Assembly: GCF_947500765.1 (NCBI RefSeq)
Contig: NZ_CANMTH010000001.1
Span: 434,001-498,000, forward strand
Reading direction: 5' to 3'
Source: an uncultured Formosa sp.
GTDB taxonomy: Bacteria; Bacteroidota; Bacteroidia; Flavobacteriales; Flavobacteriaceae
DNA length: 64,000 bases
Shown here: piece after piece, positions 54,282-63,142 of the stretch
Layout: every line of letters begins with the position of its first letter
Numbering within the stretch: the first letter of the stretch is position 1
Notes under the pieces: model-generated
Told to the model about the DNA's origin: nothing
What the model saw: only the letters and a program-made list of their open reading frames with translations
Databases searched by the model: none
Translations under genes and position numbers: made by a program

Positions 54282-55296
54282 AATATTAGTTACTGGAGGA
54301 CTTGGATTTATAGGGTCTCATACTGTTGTAGAACTTCAAAATGAAGGCTACGACGTGGTAATTATCGATAATCTTTCAAATTCATCTCGCGATGTGTTAC
54401 AAGGTATTATTGGAATTACAGGAAAAGAACCTGTTTTTGAAGAACTTGATTTAAGAGACAAACAAGGCGTTCAGAACTTTTTTAAAACTCATAGTGATAT
54501 TAATGGTGTTATTCATTTTGCAGCAAGTAAAGCTGTTGGAGAAAGTGTTGGAAATCCACTTTTATATTATGAAAATAACATTAATACTTTAATTTATGTT
54601 CTGCAGGAACTCGATAAATTAAAAGATGCTAATTTTATTTTTAGTTCATCTTGTACTGTTTATGGTCAAGCAGACGAATTACCAATTACCGAGAATGCAC
54701 CAGTAAAACCAGCAGAGTCTCCTTATGGAAATACAAAGCAAATTGGTGAAGAAATTATAAAAGATAGCTGTAAAGTAATCCCTAATTTAAATGCTATTGC
54801 TTTGCGTTATTTCAATCCAATTGGAGCGCATGAGTCTGCACTTATTGGCGAATTACCTATTGGAGTTCCTTTAAACTTAGTGCCATTTATTACACAAACT
54901 GCTGCAGGTTTACGCGAACAGTTATCTGTTTTTGGAGACGATTATCCAACTTCAGATGGTACTTGCGTTCGAGATTATATACATGTAGTAGATTTAGCAA
55001 AAGCACATGTTATTGCTTTAAAGCGATTATTAGAGGCTAAAAATAAATCTAATTTTGAAGTTTTTAATTTAGGAACAGGAACAGGGAGTTCTGTTTTAGA
55101 GGCTATTAAGTCTTTTGAATATGTTTCGGGTGAAAAATTAAATTATAAAATTGCTCCACGTCGAGAAGGCGATGTTGTAGCTGCTTATGCAGATACAGAA
55201 AAAGCAAATCAAGAGTTAGGGTGGACATCTGAATTAACTTTAGATGATGCAATGAGATCGGCTTGGAAATGGGAACAAAAAATTAGAAATAAGTAA
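54274..55296 (+). CDS. galE: UDP-glucose 4-epimerase
   Basis: 340 residues of the extended SDR family. NAD-binding GGLGFIGSH (8-16), catalytic S125 region (FIFSSSCTVYG) and Y151-x3-K155 (SPYGNTK), with the galE-type RYFNPIGAH segment at ~178-186. It interconverts UDP-glucose and UDP-galactose for surface polysaccharides and galactose metabolism. It overlaps the aminotransferase gene by 8 bases and ends in a strong terminator. Confidence 0.94.
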   Translation: MSKILVTGGLGFIGSHTVVELQNEGYDVVIIDNLSNSSRDVLQGIIGITGKEPVFEELDLRDKQGVQNFFKTHSDINGVIHFAASKAVGESVGNPLLYYENNINTLIYVLQELDKLKDANFIFSSSCTVYGQADELPITENAPVKPAESPYGNTKQIGEEIIKDSCKVIPNLNAIALRYFNPIGAHESALIGELPIGVPLNLVPFITQTAAGLREQLSVFGDDYPTSDGTCVRDYIHVVDLAKAHVIALKRLLEAKNKSNFEVFNLGTGTGSSVLEAIKSFEYVSGEKLNYKIAPRREGDVVAAYADTEKANQELGWTSELTLDDAMRSAWKWEQKIRNK

Positions 55297-55320
55297 ATTA
55301 ATTAGTGTTAATTTAACAAG

Positions 55321-55356
55321 AGCCTTCTTTACAACAATTTGTAAAGAAGGCTTTTT
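55321..55356 (+). terminator. Intrinsic terminator after galE
   Basis: 14-pair perfect stem AGCCTTCTTTACAA / TTGTAAAGAAGGCT (55321-55334 with 55339-55352) around CAAT, followed by a T-run. Confidence 0.92.
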
Positions 55357-55535
55357 ATTCTAATAAGTAAGGTTTTTCTTATGTTTTAGTTCTGTTTTTA
55401 ATGAGATATATTTAAGTAAAATAGAATAGTGTTGATAAAAATATAATTCTATAGTTAAATGATAGGGTAATCGCTCGTGATTTAGGAATTTAATCTGTGT
55501 TACAGTACCTTGCGTTCAGAATGAAATATGATATT

Positions 55536-55727
55536 ATGAAATTGATTACAGTGAAACGGGAAACCAAGAGTGAAGAACGCTTTACCCCTAAGATGGGGGT
55601 GTTGCAAACAAAAGTGACATATATTAAAATGCTTTTTTTAAATATGCCTTTTAAAACACTACACAAATACAGAGAAACGTATTACGGAGAAATTAAAGAT
55701 TGTGAAGATTGTCTCCTAAAAGCCTGA
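55536..55727 (+). CDS. Small basic protein with C-terminal CxxC
   Basis: 63 residues from the ATG at 55536 (KLITVKRETKSEERFTPK follows); an upstream in-frame start would add 13 unconvincing residues. The central KTLHKYRETYYGEIKDCEDC ends in a CxxC (C57, C60 in this numbering) three residues before LKA. I recognise the KYRETYYG...DCxDC pattern as a conserved flavobacterial small protein of unknown function. It is bounded by two terminators, so it is a single-gene unit. Confidence 0.65.
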   Translation: MKLITVKRETKSEERFTPKMGVLQTKVTYIKMLFLNMPFKTLHKYRETYYGEIKDCEDCLLKA

Positions 55728-55733
55728 TAAAAT

Positions 55734-55769
55734 AAAAAAGCCTCAAGATATATTCTTGAGGCTTTTTTT
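55734..55769. terminator. Bidirectional terminator overlapping the lspA stop codon
   Basis: AAAAAAGCCTCAAGA pairs with TCTTGAGGCTTTTTT around TATAT (55734-55768). The last base pairs overlap the lspA stop codon (55768-55770), so on the minus strand the terminator begins at the stop itself. Confidence 0.9.
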
Positions 55770-56268
55770 ATGTGTTTTGTTTTGCTTTTTTAGTTGTAAT
55801 AAAATTGGAATAGAGTAGAAGTCCCATACCTAACATCACCGACATATCTGCGAGATTAAATACTCCAGTTTTAAACACACCTCCTAAATCAATGTGAAAA
55901 AAATCTGTTACAGAACCGTACATAATACGATCGTAAACATTGGCAATTCCACCACCTATAATACATGAAAAACCAAAAATTGAATATTTGTCTAATGTTT
56001 TATGTGTTAAGATATAGTATGTAACATATCCTAAAACAGCTATAGGTATAATAAGTAAAAATATACTCTTTAATGTTGGGTTTAAATCGCTACCTAAGCT
56101 TAAAAAAGCTCCAGAATTTTCTACATTGGTTAAGATAAATTTATCACCAATTAATTCTGTAGTTTCATAAGGGGTTACATAAGCTCTAACCAAAAATTTC
56201 GAAATTTGATCGAATGCAATGTTTATGGCTATTAATCCTAAAATGAATTGAGTTCTAGAAAGCTTCAT
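55768..56268 (-). CDS. lspA: Lipoprotein signal peptidase (SPase II)
   Basis: 166 residues, four membrane helices. Catalytic aspartates D113 (ANVYDRI) and D141 (FNLADMS) lie in the family motifs; NSGAFLSLG (51-59) is the third conserved block. It removes signal peptides from prolipoproteins in the inner membrane. Its ATG shares a base with the fabD stop (TAATG), so it is coupled to fabD. Confidence 0.95.
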   Translation of the reverse strand: MKLSRTQFILGLIAINIAFDQISKFLVRAYVTPYETTELIGDKFILTNVENSGAFLSLGSDLNPTLKSIFLLIIPIAVLGYVTYYILTHKTLDKYSIFGFSCIIGGGIANVYDRIMYGSVTDFFHIDLGGVFKTGVFNLADMSVMLGMGLLLYSNFITTKKAKQNT

Positions 56269-57164
56269 TAATTTACTGAAGTTTCAAAGGTTGCAGATGC
56301 AGTTTCAGCAGTTTTGTCAATTTTCTTAACCAATCCTTGTAATACTTTTCCGGGTCCAACTTCTGTAAAATGGTTCGCACCATCAGCAATCATTTGTTGT
56401 ACAGATTGAGTCCAACGAACAGGAGCTGTTAATTGAGAAATTAAATTTGCTTTTATTTCATTTTCATCTGTTACAGCAGTAGCCGTTACGTTTTGATAAA
56501 TAGGGCAGTTAGGTTTACTAAATGTTGTGTTTTCTATTGCAGCTGCTAATTCTTCACGTGCAGGTTCCATCATAGGTGAGTGAAAGGCACCTCCAACAGG
56601 TAGTATTAATGCACGTCTTGCTCCGGCTTCTTTTAAGGCTTCACAAGCTTTTTCAACAGCAATAGTTTCTCCAGAAATAACTAATTGTCCTGGGCAGTTG
56701 TAATTTGCTGCTACAACAACCCCATCTATAGAAGCACATATGTCTTCAACAATTTTGTCTTCTAAACCTAAAACGGCAGCCATAGTACTTGGTGCTAATT
56801 CACATGCTTTTTGCATGGCCTGTGCACGTTGAGATACTAATTTTAATCCGTCTTTAAAGGTTAAAGCACCAGCTGCAACTAATGCAGAAAATTCACCTAA
56901 AGAATGCCCTGCGACTACATCTGGTTTAAAGCTGTCGCCTAAAACTTTTGCTAGAATTACAGAGTGTAAAAATATAGCTGGTTGTGTGACTTTTGTTTGT
57001 TTAAGGTCTTCTGCTGTACCTTCAAACATTACATCTGTGATGTGAAAACCTAAAATAGAATTCGCTTTTTCGAATAATTCTTGGGCTTCTTTAGAGTTTT
57101 CGTAAAGGTCAAGTCCCATTCCTGAAAATTGGGCACCTTGACCAGGAAATATATATGCGTTCAT
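56268..57164 (-). CDS. fabD: Malonyl-CoA:ACP transacylase
   Basis: 298 residues. Nucleophile S88 in GHSLGEFSAL, catalytic H195 (GGAFHSPMM) and the N-terminal FPGQGAQFSGMG (6-17). It loads malonyl groups onto acyl carrier protein for fatty acid synthesis in the cytoplasm. The rest of the fab cluster is not adjacent; instead it is coupled to lspA by a 1-base overlap, linking lipid supply with lipoprotein maturation only by position. Confidence 0.95.
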   Translation of the reverse strand: MNAYIFPGQGAQFSGMGLDLYENSKEAQELFEKANSILGFHITDVMFEGTAEDLKQTKVTQPAIFLHSVILAKVLGDSFKPDVVAGHSLGEFSALVAAGALTFKDGLKLVSQRAQAMQKACELAPSTMAAVLGLEDKIVEDICASIDGVVVAANYNCPGQLVISGETIAVEKACEALKEAGARRALILPVGGAFHSPMMEPAREELAAAIENTTFSKPNCPIYQNVTATAVTDENEIKANLISQLTAPVRWTQSVQQMIADGANHFTEVGPGKVLQGLVKKIDKTAETASATFETSVN

Positions 57165-57385
57165 AATTTTATTTTTTAAAATGTAAAAATAAGAATAATA
57201 TTTAGATTTATACTTTCTGTTAACTTCGCTATTATCAATCGTTTTTAATGATTTTAGGGTATTCGATTAATACTTTCATTGTGTATCTTAATGTAACTGT
57301 TTTATCTAATCTAGAGATTGAGTAGTGATATCAATATTTAGAATTTATAAATAGATTTTTAGTTGTTCTAATATTCAATACATAA

Positions 57386-58945
57386 TTATAACCCAATAAT
57401 TGCAGCTTCTGCACAGCGTTCTCCGTCCATAGCTGCAGAAACAATGCCTCCAGCATAACCGCCACCTTCACCACAAGGGAATAAGCCTTCAATTTGTGGA
57501 TGCTCTAATTTTTCGTTCCTAGGAATACTTACAGGCGATGAGGTTCTGGATTCTACACCAATAATATTAGCTTCAGAAGTATAGTATCCTTTCATTTTTT
57601 GTCCGAAAGATTCAAAACCTTTTCGTAAACTTTTTCCTATTAATTTAGGTAATAATGAATGTAAAGGGACACTTTTTATACCTGGTTGATAAGAGGTTGG
57701 ATTTAAATCTGGAGATAATCTACCTTCAACAAAATCGGTTAAACGTTGTGCGGGTGCTACCTGACTTCGTCCGCCAGATGTAAAAGCTAGTTTTTCTAAG
57801 TCTTTTTGATATTCTAAAGCTTTAAGTGCTCCAAATTGTTCGTATTTATATAAATCTGTGTCAGCATTAATTTCAACAACAATACCTGAATTAGCAAATT
57901 CATTATTTCGTTTTGAAGGCGACATGCCGTTAACCACAACTTCTCCGTTTGCGGTTGCAGCTGGCACTATAAATCCGCCAGGACACATACAGAAAGAGTA
58001 TACGCCACGACCATTTACTTGTTGCACCAAACTATAGGCTGCCGCAGGTAATAATTCGCTGCGTTCTCCGTTACAATGGTATTGTATCGAATCGATAATG
58101 TGTTGTGGATGCTCTACTCGAACACCCATAGCAAAAGATTTCGCTTCTATTGCGACTTTCTTTTTATTTAATAAATAGAAAATATCTCGAGCAGAATGTC
58201 CTGTAGCAAGAATAACACGATTTGCAGTTAATTCTTCACCGTTTAATAGTTGGATGGCTTGAATTTTATTATTTGTAATCGTAAAATCGGTAACACGTGT
58301 TTCAAAATGGACTTCACCACCATACTTTAAAATGGTTTCACGAATATTTGTAACCACTTTAGGAAGTTTATTTGTTCCAATATGTGGATGAGCATCGACT
58401 AAAATCTGATCGGTAGCACCATGATATACTAGATTTTCGAATATACGACGAACATCTCCACGTTTTAAGCTTCGGGTATATAGTTTTCCATCGGAATAGG
58501 TTCCGGCTCCACCTTCTCCAAAACAGTAATTAGAATCTTCATTTACAAAGTGATCTTGATTAATTGCTCGTAAATCTCGTCGTCTATCTTGAACGTTTTT
58601 ACCGCGTTCTAAAACAATAGGTTTAAATCCTAACTCTATACAGCGTAAAGCCGCATACATTCCTGCTGGTCCAAATCCAATAATGTGTACGGGTTTTGCT
58701 TTAGATACGTCTTTATAATCGAATGTATATGATGAGGTTTCAGGAAGAGGCTCGTTAATATAAACGGCCACTTTATAATTGAAAATTATAGCAGGTTTTC
58801 TAGCATCTATAGATTTTCTAAGCACTTTAATTCCTGTTATCTTTTCCTTTGGAATATCTAACGTTTTAGCAGATTTCCACAAGAGAGCATCTTGAAATTT
58901 AGATTCCTCTATAAGGGAAACGCGAAGCTGGATTTCTTTTATCAT
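57386..58945 (-). CDS. FAD-dependent dehydrogenase (COG2509 type)
   Basis: 519 residues. N-terminal ~80-residue region precedes the Rossmann motif IIGFGPAGMYAALR (88-101), then [32 protein letters not shown] (starts ~145) and a C-terminal FAD motif (PCGEGGGYAGGIVSAAMDG). This layout fits the uncharacterised FAD-dependent dehydrogenase family COG2509. The substrate is unknown. It is a stand-alone gene between fabD and the DHFR fusion. Confidence 0.88.
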   Translation of the reverse strand: MIKEIQLRVSLIEESKFQDALLWKSAKTLDIPKEKITGIKVLRKSIDARKPAIIFNYKVAVYINEPLPETSSYTFDYKDVSKAKPVHIIGFGPAGMYAALRCIELGFKPIVLERGKNVQDRRRDLRAINQDHFVNEDSNYCFGEGGAGTYSDGKLYTRSLKRGDVRRIFENLVYHGATDQILVDAHPHIGTNKLPKVVTNIRETILKYGGEVHFETRVTDFTITNNKIQAIQLLNGEELTANRVILATGHSARDIFYLLNKKKVAIEAKSFAMGVRVEHPQHIIDSIQYHCNGERSELLPAAAYSLVQQVNGRGVYSFCMCPGGFIVPAATANGEVVVNGMSPSKRNNEFANSGIVVEINADTDLYKYEQFGALKALEYQKDLEKLAFTSGGRSQVAPAQRLTDFVEGRLSPDLNPTSYQPGIKSVPLHSLLPKLIGKSLRKGFESFGQKMKGYYTSEANIIGVESRTSSPVSIPRNEKLEHPQIEGLFPCGEGGGYAGGIVSAAMDGERCAEAAIIGL

Positions 58946-59033
58946 GCTGCAAATTTACAGAATTTTGTAAATAACCAGCTTGTAAAGCTTAAATATGATT
59001 TTTTTGGATGTGAATCTTATAAATTTCAGATTA

Positions 59034-59936
59034 TTATATGCGTTCGTAGGTTAAAAATGAAAAAGCATGATCGTTTTCTTCATCTTTTGGATGATATATA
59101 TTCTGAGTTTCTCTCCACTCGCTCAGATCTAATTCTGGGAAATGCGTATCGGCAACAAAAGAATTGTGTACACGTGTTAATTCAATCTTGTCTGCAAATG
59201 GAAGCGCTTGCTTGTAAATTTCTCCACCACCAATTACATACGGGTGTTTGTCGTTTAAAGCAGCATCTAAAGCATCTTCTATATTATGTACCACAATAAC
59301 GCCATGAGGGGCTTTATATTTTTGCTGAGTTGTAATTACAATATGCGTACGATTAGGCAAGGGTTTAGGAAAACTTTCAAATGTTTTACGTCCCATAATA
59401 ATACAATGTCCAGATGTTAACGTCTTAAAACGTTGCAAATCGTCGCGTAAATGCCAAATTAATTTATTGTCTTTACCAATAGCATTATTTTCTGAAGCCG
59501 CAACAATAAGGGTTAGATTTTGTTTTTTACTCAGTTTTTTTTTTTCGAGTACAGGGATTGCTTTCGTTTCTTCTTGCGGTAATTTTGTTTTTAGTTTTTC
59601 GATACCCTCTTTCTGTTTTGCTACTAATTTATCCAGCTGATTTTGTTTCCAAGAAGGTCCCATAAATCGATTAATAACAAAGACATTGAAAGCGTGATAG
59701 GTTAAAATTAAGAACCAAAAGCCTATAATAAATATAAACCAATCTTTGCCTAAGATTTTATATGATTCACCTATATGGAGTCCTAGATTTGCAACAATTA
59801 GTGCTACAGATCCAATTAAAAATAATATGAAGTGTGTATATAAGCTTTTCTTTTGCTTAATACGTTTTTGAGCATTTTTAATAAGCTCTAATTGTTCTTT
59901 ATCTATTTGAGGTATCTTTTTTTTGTTACCAAACAT
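59034..59936 (-). CDS. 2TM-domain / dihydrofolate reductase fusion
   Basis: 300 residues. Residues ~1-110 are a bacterial 2TM domain: amphipathic QLELIKNAQKRIKQKKSLY, membrane helices ~34-54 and 66-88, then RFMGPSWKQ. A charged linker (~100-140) follows. Residues ~141-300 are a dihydrofolate reductase: TLIVAASENNAIGKDNKLIWHL (starts 142), substrate Asp D165/D166, GRKTFESFPKPLPNR (182-196) and VIGGGEIYKQALP. The enzyme should therefore be tethered to the inner membrane, cytoplasmic side. No start codon or stop separates the parts. thyA lies 600 bases away on the same strand, with one plus-strand gene between. Confidence 0.9.
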   Translation of the reverse strand: MFGNKKKIPQIDKEQLELIKNAQKRIKQKKSLYTHFILFLIGSVALIVANLGLHIGESYKILGKDWFIFIIGFWFLILTYHAFNVFVINRFMGPSWKQNQLDKLVAKQKEGIEKLKTKLPQEETKAIPVLEKKKLSKKQNLTLIVAASENNAIGKDNKLIWHLRDDLQRFKTLTSGHCIIMGRKTFESFPKPLPNRTHIVITTQQKYKAPHGVIVVHNIEDALDAALNDKHPYVIGGGEIYKQALPFADKIELTRVHNSFVADTHFPELDLSEWRETQNIYHPKDEENDHAFSFLTYERI

Positions 59937-60065
59937 GAGTTAAAAGTATTTAGTGAAGTAAAAGTAGTATTTCTACTCCGATTTTTGAAACTTTTGTAAA
60001 AATGATATTAAAATAGGGTAAAAAGATTAATAATAATTTGATAAACTAACAATATAATTTAGAAC

Positions 60066-60104
60066 ATTATGTTTAATTTAATTCTTTTTTAAGAAAAACA
60101 TAAT
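60066..60104. other. Inverted repeat upstream of the glycogen-binding-fold gene
   Basis: ATTATGTTT (60066-60074) pairs with AAACATAAT (60096-60104). Inside, TTCTT/AAGAA pairs around TTTT. It lies 26 bases before the next gene's promoter in the 247-base gap shared with the divergent DHFR fusion; possible operator. No T-run follows. Confidence 0.35.
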
Positions 60105-60129
60105 TCTTTGTTAGCTAGAGTATTATTCG

Positions 60130-60160
60130 TTTGATAGTGGTTAATAGTTTCTTACTTTTA
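60130..60160 (+). promoter_or_regulatory. Candidate promoter for the glycogen-binding-fold gene
   Basis: TTTG (60130-60133), 19-base spacer, TACTTTTA (60153-60160; one mismatch to TAnnTTTG), 24 bases before the ATG. Confidence 0.55.
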
Positions 60161-60183
60161 TATTAATTAAAAAAACAAAATTT

Positions 60184-60480
60184 ATGGCAATTTCAAAACA
60201 ATATTTAAAAAGTAAGCCTGTTTGTAAAGTGACTTTTACAGTACCTGCTGAGGACGCAGAGAAAGTATCGGTGGTTGGATGTTTTAATGATTGGGATGTT
60301 AAGGCTGCACCTTTGAAAAAGTTAAAAAACGGAACGTTTAAAGGTGTTGTTAGTCTGGATGTCGATGCGTCTTATGAGTTTAGATACTTAGTTGATGGCG
60401 TGTTTCAAAATGAAGCAGAGGCAGACGATCAAGTTTGGAATGAATTTGCAGATGCAGAAAATAGTGTGCTAAAATTATAA
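60184..60480 (+). CDS. Small stand-alone glycogen-binding-like domain protein (CBM48/isoamylase N-like)
   Basis: 98 residues consisting almost only of one early-set beta-sandwich. CKVTFTVPAEDAEKVSVVGCFNDWD (starts ~15) and the closing SYEFRYLVDGVFQNEAEADD match the glycogen-binding module of AMP-activated kinase beta and isoamylase. No catalytic domain is attached. A carbohydrate-binding or regulatory subunit role is inferred. It has its own promoter and terminator, so it is a single-gene unit. Confidence 0.85.
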   Translation: MAISKQYLKSKPVCKVTFTVPAEDAEKVSVVGCFNDWDVKAAPLKKLKNGTFKGVVSLDVDASYEFRYLVDGVFQNEAEADDQVWNEFADAENSVLKL

Positions 60481-60486
60481 TATAAA

Positions 60487-60518
60487 AAAGGCATTTCTGA
60501 ATTTTGAAATGCCTTTAA
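60487..60518. terminator. Terminator between the CBM48-like gene and thyA
   Basis: AAAGGCATTTC (60487-60497) pairs with GAAATGCCTTT (60506-60516) around TGAATTTT. A-run on the left serves as T-run for the converging thyA strand; the right side has only TTTAATTT, so it is stronger on the minus strand. Confidence 0.75.
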
Positions 60519-60519
60519 T

Positions 60520-61344
60520 TTATATTGCTACAGCTCCTTTTATATGTGGATGCGGTTCGTAATCGACTAAACTAAAATCTTCGAATTTAAAATCGAAGAT
60601 ACTTTTCACTTCAGGATTAATAATCATTTTTGGTAGTGGTTTTGGGTCTCTACTTAATTGTAATTGGACTTGCTCAAAATGGTTACTATAAATGTGAGCG
60701 TCTCCAAATGTGTGGATAAATTCGCCTGCTTCGTAACCACAAACTTGAGCCATCATCATGGTAAATAATGCATAAGATGCGATATTGAAAGGAACTCCTA
60801 AAAAGATATCTGCACTTCTTTGATATAACTGACAAGATAATTTTCCGTTAGATACATAAAATTGAAAAAAGGCATGGCATGGCGGAAGTGCCGCTTTTCC
60901 ATCAGCTACATTCTCACTAAACGATTTAGAATTATCAGGTAAAACGGAAGGGTTCCAGGCAGAAACAAGCATGCGTCTGCTATTGGGGTTTGTCTTTAAA
61001 GTTTCAACAATTTCTTTAATTTGGTCAATTTCATCACCATTCCAATTACGCCATTGGTGCCCGTATACAGGACCTAAATCGCCATTTTCATCAGCCCATT
61101 CGTTCCAAATCTTTACACCGTTTTCTGTTAGGTATTTAATATTTGTATCTCCATTTAAGAACCATAACAATTCGTAAATAATAGATTTTAAATGCAATTT
61201 TTTAGTGGTAACCATTGGGAATCCTTCACTTAAGTCGAAACGCATTTGATAACCAAATACACTTGTGGTTCCCGTTCCTGTACGATCACCTTTTTCGTTT
61301 CCCGTTTCTAAAACGTGTTTAACGAGGTCTAAATATTGTTTCAT
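60520..61344 (-). CDS. thyA: Thymidylate synthase
   Basis: 274 residues. Catalytic Cys C156 in [13 protein letters not shown]21-T-G-T-G (phosphate loop), [11 protein letters not shown] (59-69) and the C-terminal [11 protein letters not shown]. It makes dTMP from dUMP with methylene-tetrahydrofolate, yielding dihydrofolate that the nearby DHFR fusion would recycle. It is 70 bases downstream of the nucleoside transporter gene in the etfA-bfn-nupC-thyA minus-strand series. Confidence 0.96.
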   Translation of the reverse strand: MKQYLDLVKHVLETGNEKGDRTGTGTTSVFGYQMRFDLSEGFPMVTTKKLHLKSIIYELLWFLNGDTNIKYLTENGVKIWNEWADENGDLGPVYGHQWRNWNGDEIDQIKEIVETLKTNPNSRRMLVSAWNPSVLPDNSKSFSENVADGKAALPPCHAFFQFYVSNGKLSCQLYQRSADIFLGVPFNIASYALFTMMMAQVCGYEAGEFIHTFGDAHIYSNHFEQVQLQLSRDPKPLPKMIINPEVKSIFDFKFEDFSLVDYEPHPHIKGAVAI

Positions 61345-61414
61345 AATCTAATCTAGTAAGTTGCAAAAGTATAAAATACAAGCTATAAAAGGGTAAGTAT
61401 TGTATGTGTAAATA

Positions 61415-63127
61415 TTATCCAATAATCATTCCTGCAATTGTAGCCGATAAAAGAGATGCTATAGTACCACCTATAAGTGCTCGAATACCAAATTCTGAAA
61501 GTGTTTTTCTTTTTCCAGGAGCTAAAGAACCTATACCTCCAATTTGTATTCCAATAGATGCGAAGTTCGCGAAACCACACAACATGTAAGTCGCCATGAT
61601 TATAGATTTTTCAAATTGAAAATGGATAGGATTCGCTACGTTTTTAAGTTCGGCTAATTGCATGTAGCCTATAAATTCACTTGCGGCTAATTTAATTCCT
61701 AGTAATTGCCCCATAAGTGCCATATCTTCTTTAGCAACTCCGATTACCCACATTAGAGGTGAAAATAAATATCCTAGAATAAATTCTAAAGAGAACATTT
61801 TATAAGGAGTGTTTGCTGCAATCCAAGAATTAAAATCACCAATCATTCCTATTTTACCAAAACCATAATTAATCATCGCTATAAAAGCGACGAATACCAA
61901 TAGCATGGCTCCAACATTTGCTGCTAATTTTAATCCTTCAGTCGTTCCGTTAGCAATAGCATCCAGTATGTTAGATCCGATGTTTTCTTGTGAAACCTTT
62001 AATTCTGAATTAATTTTTTCTTGCTGAGGATATAACATTTTAGAAATAACAATTGCTCCAGGAGCGGCCATTACAGAAGCCGTTAATAAATGTTTAGCGT
62101 AAAATATTTTCAACTCTTGGTCTTCACCTCCTAAAAACCCGATGTAAGCAGCAAGGACACCACCTGCTACAGTAGCCATTCCTCCAACCATGACCAGTAG
62201 AATTTCAGATCTTGTCATGCGTTCTAAATATGCTTTAATCATTAAAGGAGCTTCTGTTTGTCCCAAGAAAATATTCCCTGCAACACTTAAGCTTTCTGCA
62301 CCGGAAATGCCAAGTAATTTTGTTAATACCCAAGCCATTCCTTTTACTATGACTTGAATAACACCTAAGTAAAATAACACAGATGTTAATGCAGAAAAGA
62401 ATATAATTGTTGGCAGAATTTGGAATATAAAAATAAAACCAAAGCTACTCACATCCATCATACTTCCTAATAGGAACTGGCTACCTGCTTGAGTAAATTC
62501 TAATGTTTTTACAAATATTTTACCAACAAATTCAAATGCGTATTGCACAAATTCAATCTTTATAACACCAATAGCTAGTATGGCTTGTGCACTTAACCCA
62601 GCCCCAATAGTTTTCCAGTTAATAGCTTTTCTGTTGCTACTTAGTAAATAACAAATAAGTAATAAAATAAACATTCCTAGTAGTCCACGAAGTAAACTAT
62701 TAGTTGTAAATCCTTGACTTGGAATTATAGTATCTTGTTTTGCGATAGCAATAGCGCTAGTTGAAACAGCAGACGATTTAAATTTATAAATGTTCTGTTT
62801 TTCCGAAAACACTAGAGTTGTATCTGTTAATTCTGAAATTTTATAGTGTTGAATATCATCTGTTGGTGTGTCATAATAAAAGACCAATAGATTATTTTGG
62901 AGCATATAATCCCCAGAGGAATCTAGTGCATTTTCACCTTTAGAAGTGATTTTGAATTCTCCTTTTTCGAATTTAAGTGTTTCAAAAGTCGTCTTTGCTG
63001 TTTCGGTGGAGTCTTCAGTTTTGGGCTGAAGTTTTTCTAACTGCCATAGTTTTTCTATGCTTTGTGCGTGTGCGCTGTTAAAAAATCCGAAAGAAATAAG
63101 AGCAAGGGCGAATAAAAGGTGTTTCAT
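61415..63127 (-). CDS. Concentrative nucleoside transporter with N-terminal lipocalin-like domain
   Basis: 570 residues. Signal peptide ~1-22 (ending SAHAQ), then a ~95-residue beta-rich exported domain (~25-118; WQLEKLQ, GDYMLQNNLLVFYY, TDTTLVFS) like the lipocalin-type domains of Bacteroidota. A linker follows, then a CNT/NupC transporter (~145-570). Nucleoside-binding motif GQTEAPL is at 289-295 and further helices follow, with LGIKLAASEFIGYMQL near 500. It imports nucleosides with sodium or protons across the inner membrane. Standard NupC is ~400 residues, so the N-terminal domain is extra. thyA follows after 70 bases. Confidence 0.92.
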   Translation of the reverse strand: MKHLLFALALISFGFFNSAHAQSIEKLWQLEKLQPKTEDSTETAKTTFETLKFEKGEFKITSKGENALDSSGDYMLQNNLLVFYYDTPTDDIQHYKISELTDTTLVFSEKQNIYKFKSSAVSTSAIAIAKQDTIIPSQGFTTNSLLRGLLGMFILLLICYLLSSNRKAINWKTIGAGLSAQAILAIGVIKIEFVQYAFEFVGKIFVKTLEFTQAGSQFLLGSMMDVSSFGFIFIFQILPTIIFFSALTSVLFYLGVIQVIVKGMAWVLTKLLGISGAESLSVAGNIFLGQTEAPLMIKAYLERMTRSEILLVMVGGMATVAGGVLAAYIGFLGGEDQELKIFYAKHLLTASVMAAPGAIVISKMLYPQQEKINSELKVSQENIGSNILDAIANGTTEGLKLAANVGAMLLVFVAFIAMINYGFGKIGMIGDFNSWIAANTPYKMFSLEFILGYLFSPLMWVIGVAKEDMALMGQLLGIKLAASEFIGYMQLAELKNVANPIHFQFEKSIIMATYMLCGFANFASIGIQIGGIGSLAPGKRKTLSEFGIRALIGGTIASLLSATIAGMIIG

Positions 63128-63142
63128 ACTTTTAATAGGGCT

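Noticed and set aside
58892..59299. 135-codon plus-strand frame spanning the ends of two minus-strand genes
   Set aside because: It covers the 3' end of the DHFR fusion and the 5' end of the FAD dehydrogenase in antisense, with no recognisable domain.
61383..61580. 65-codon minus-strand frame overlapping the nucleoside transporter end
   Set aside because: Out-of-frame reading of the transporter 3' end; Trp/Tyr/Arg-rich composition is typical of a shadow frame.
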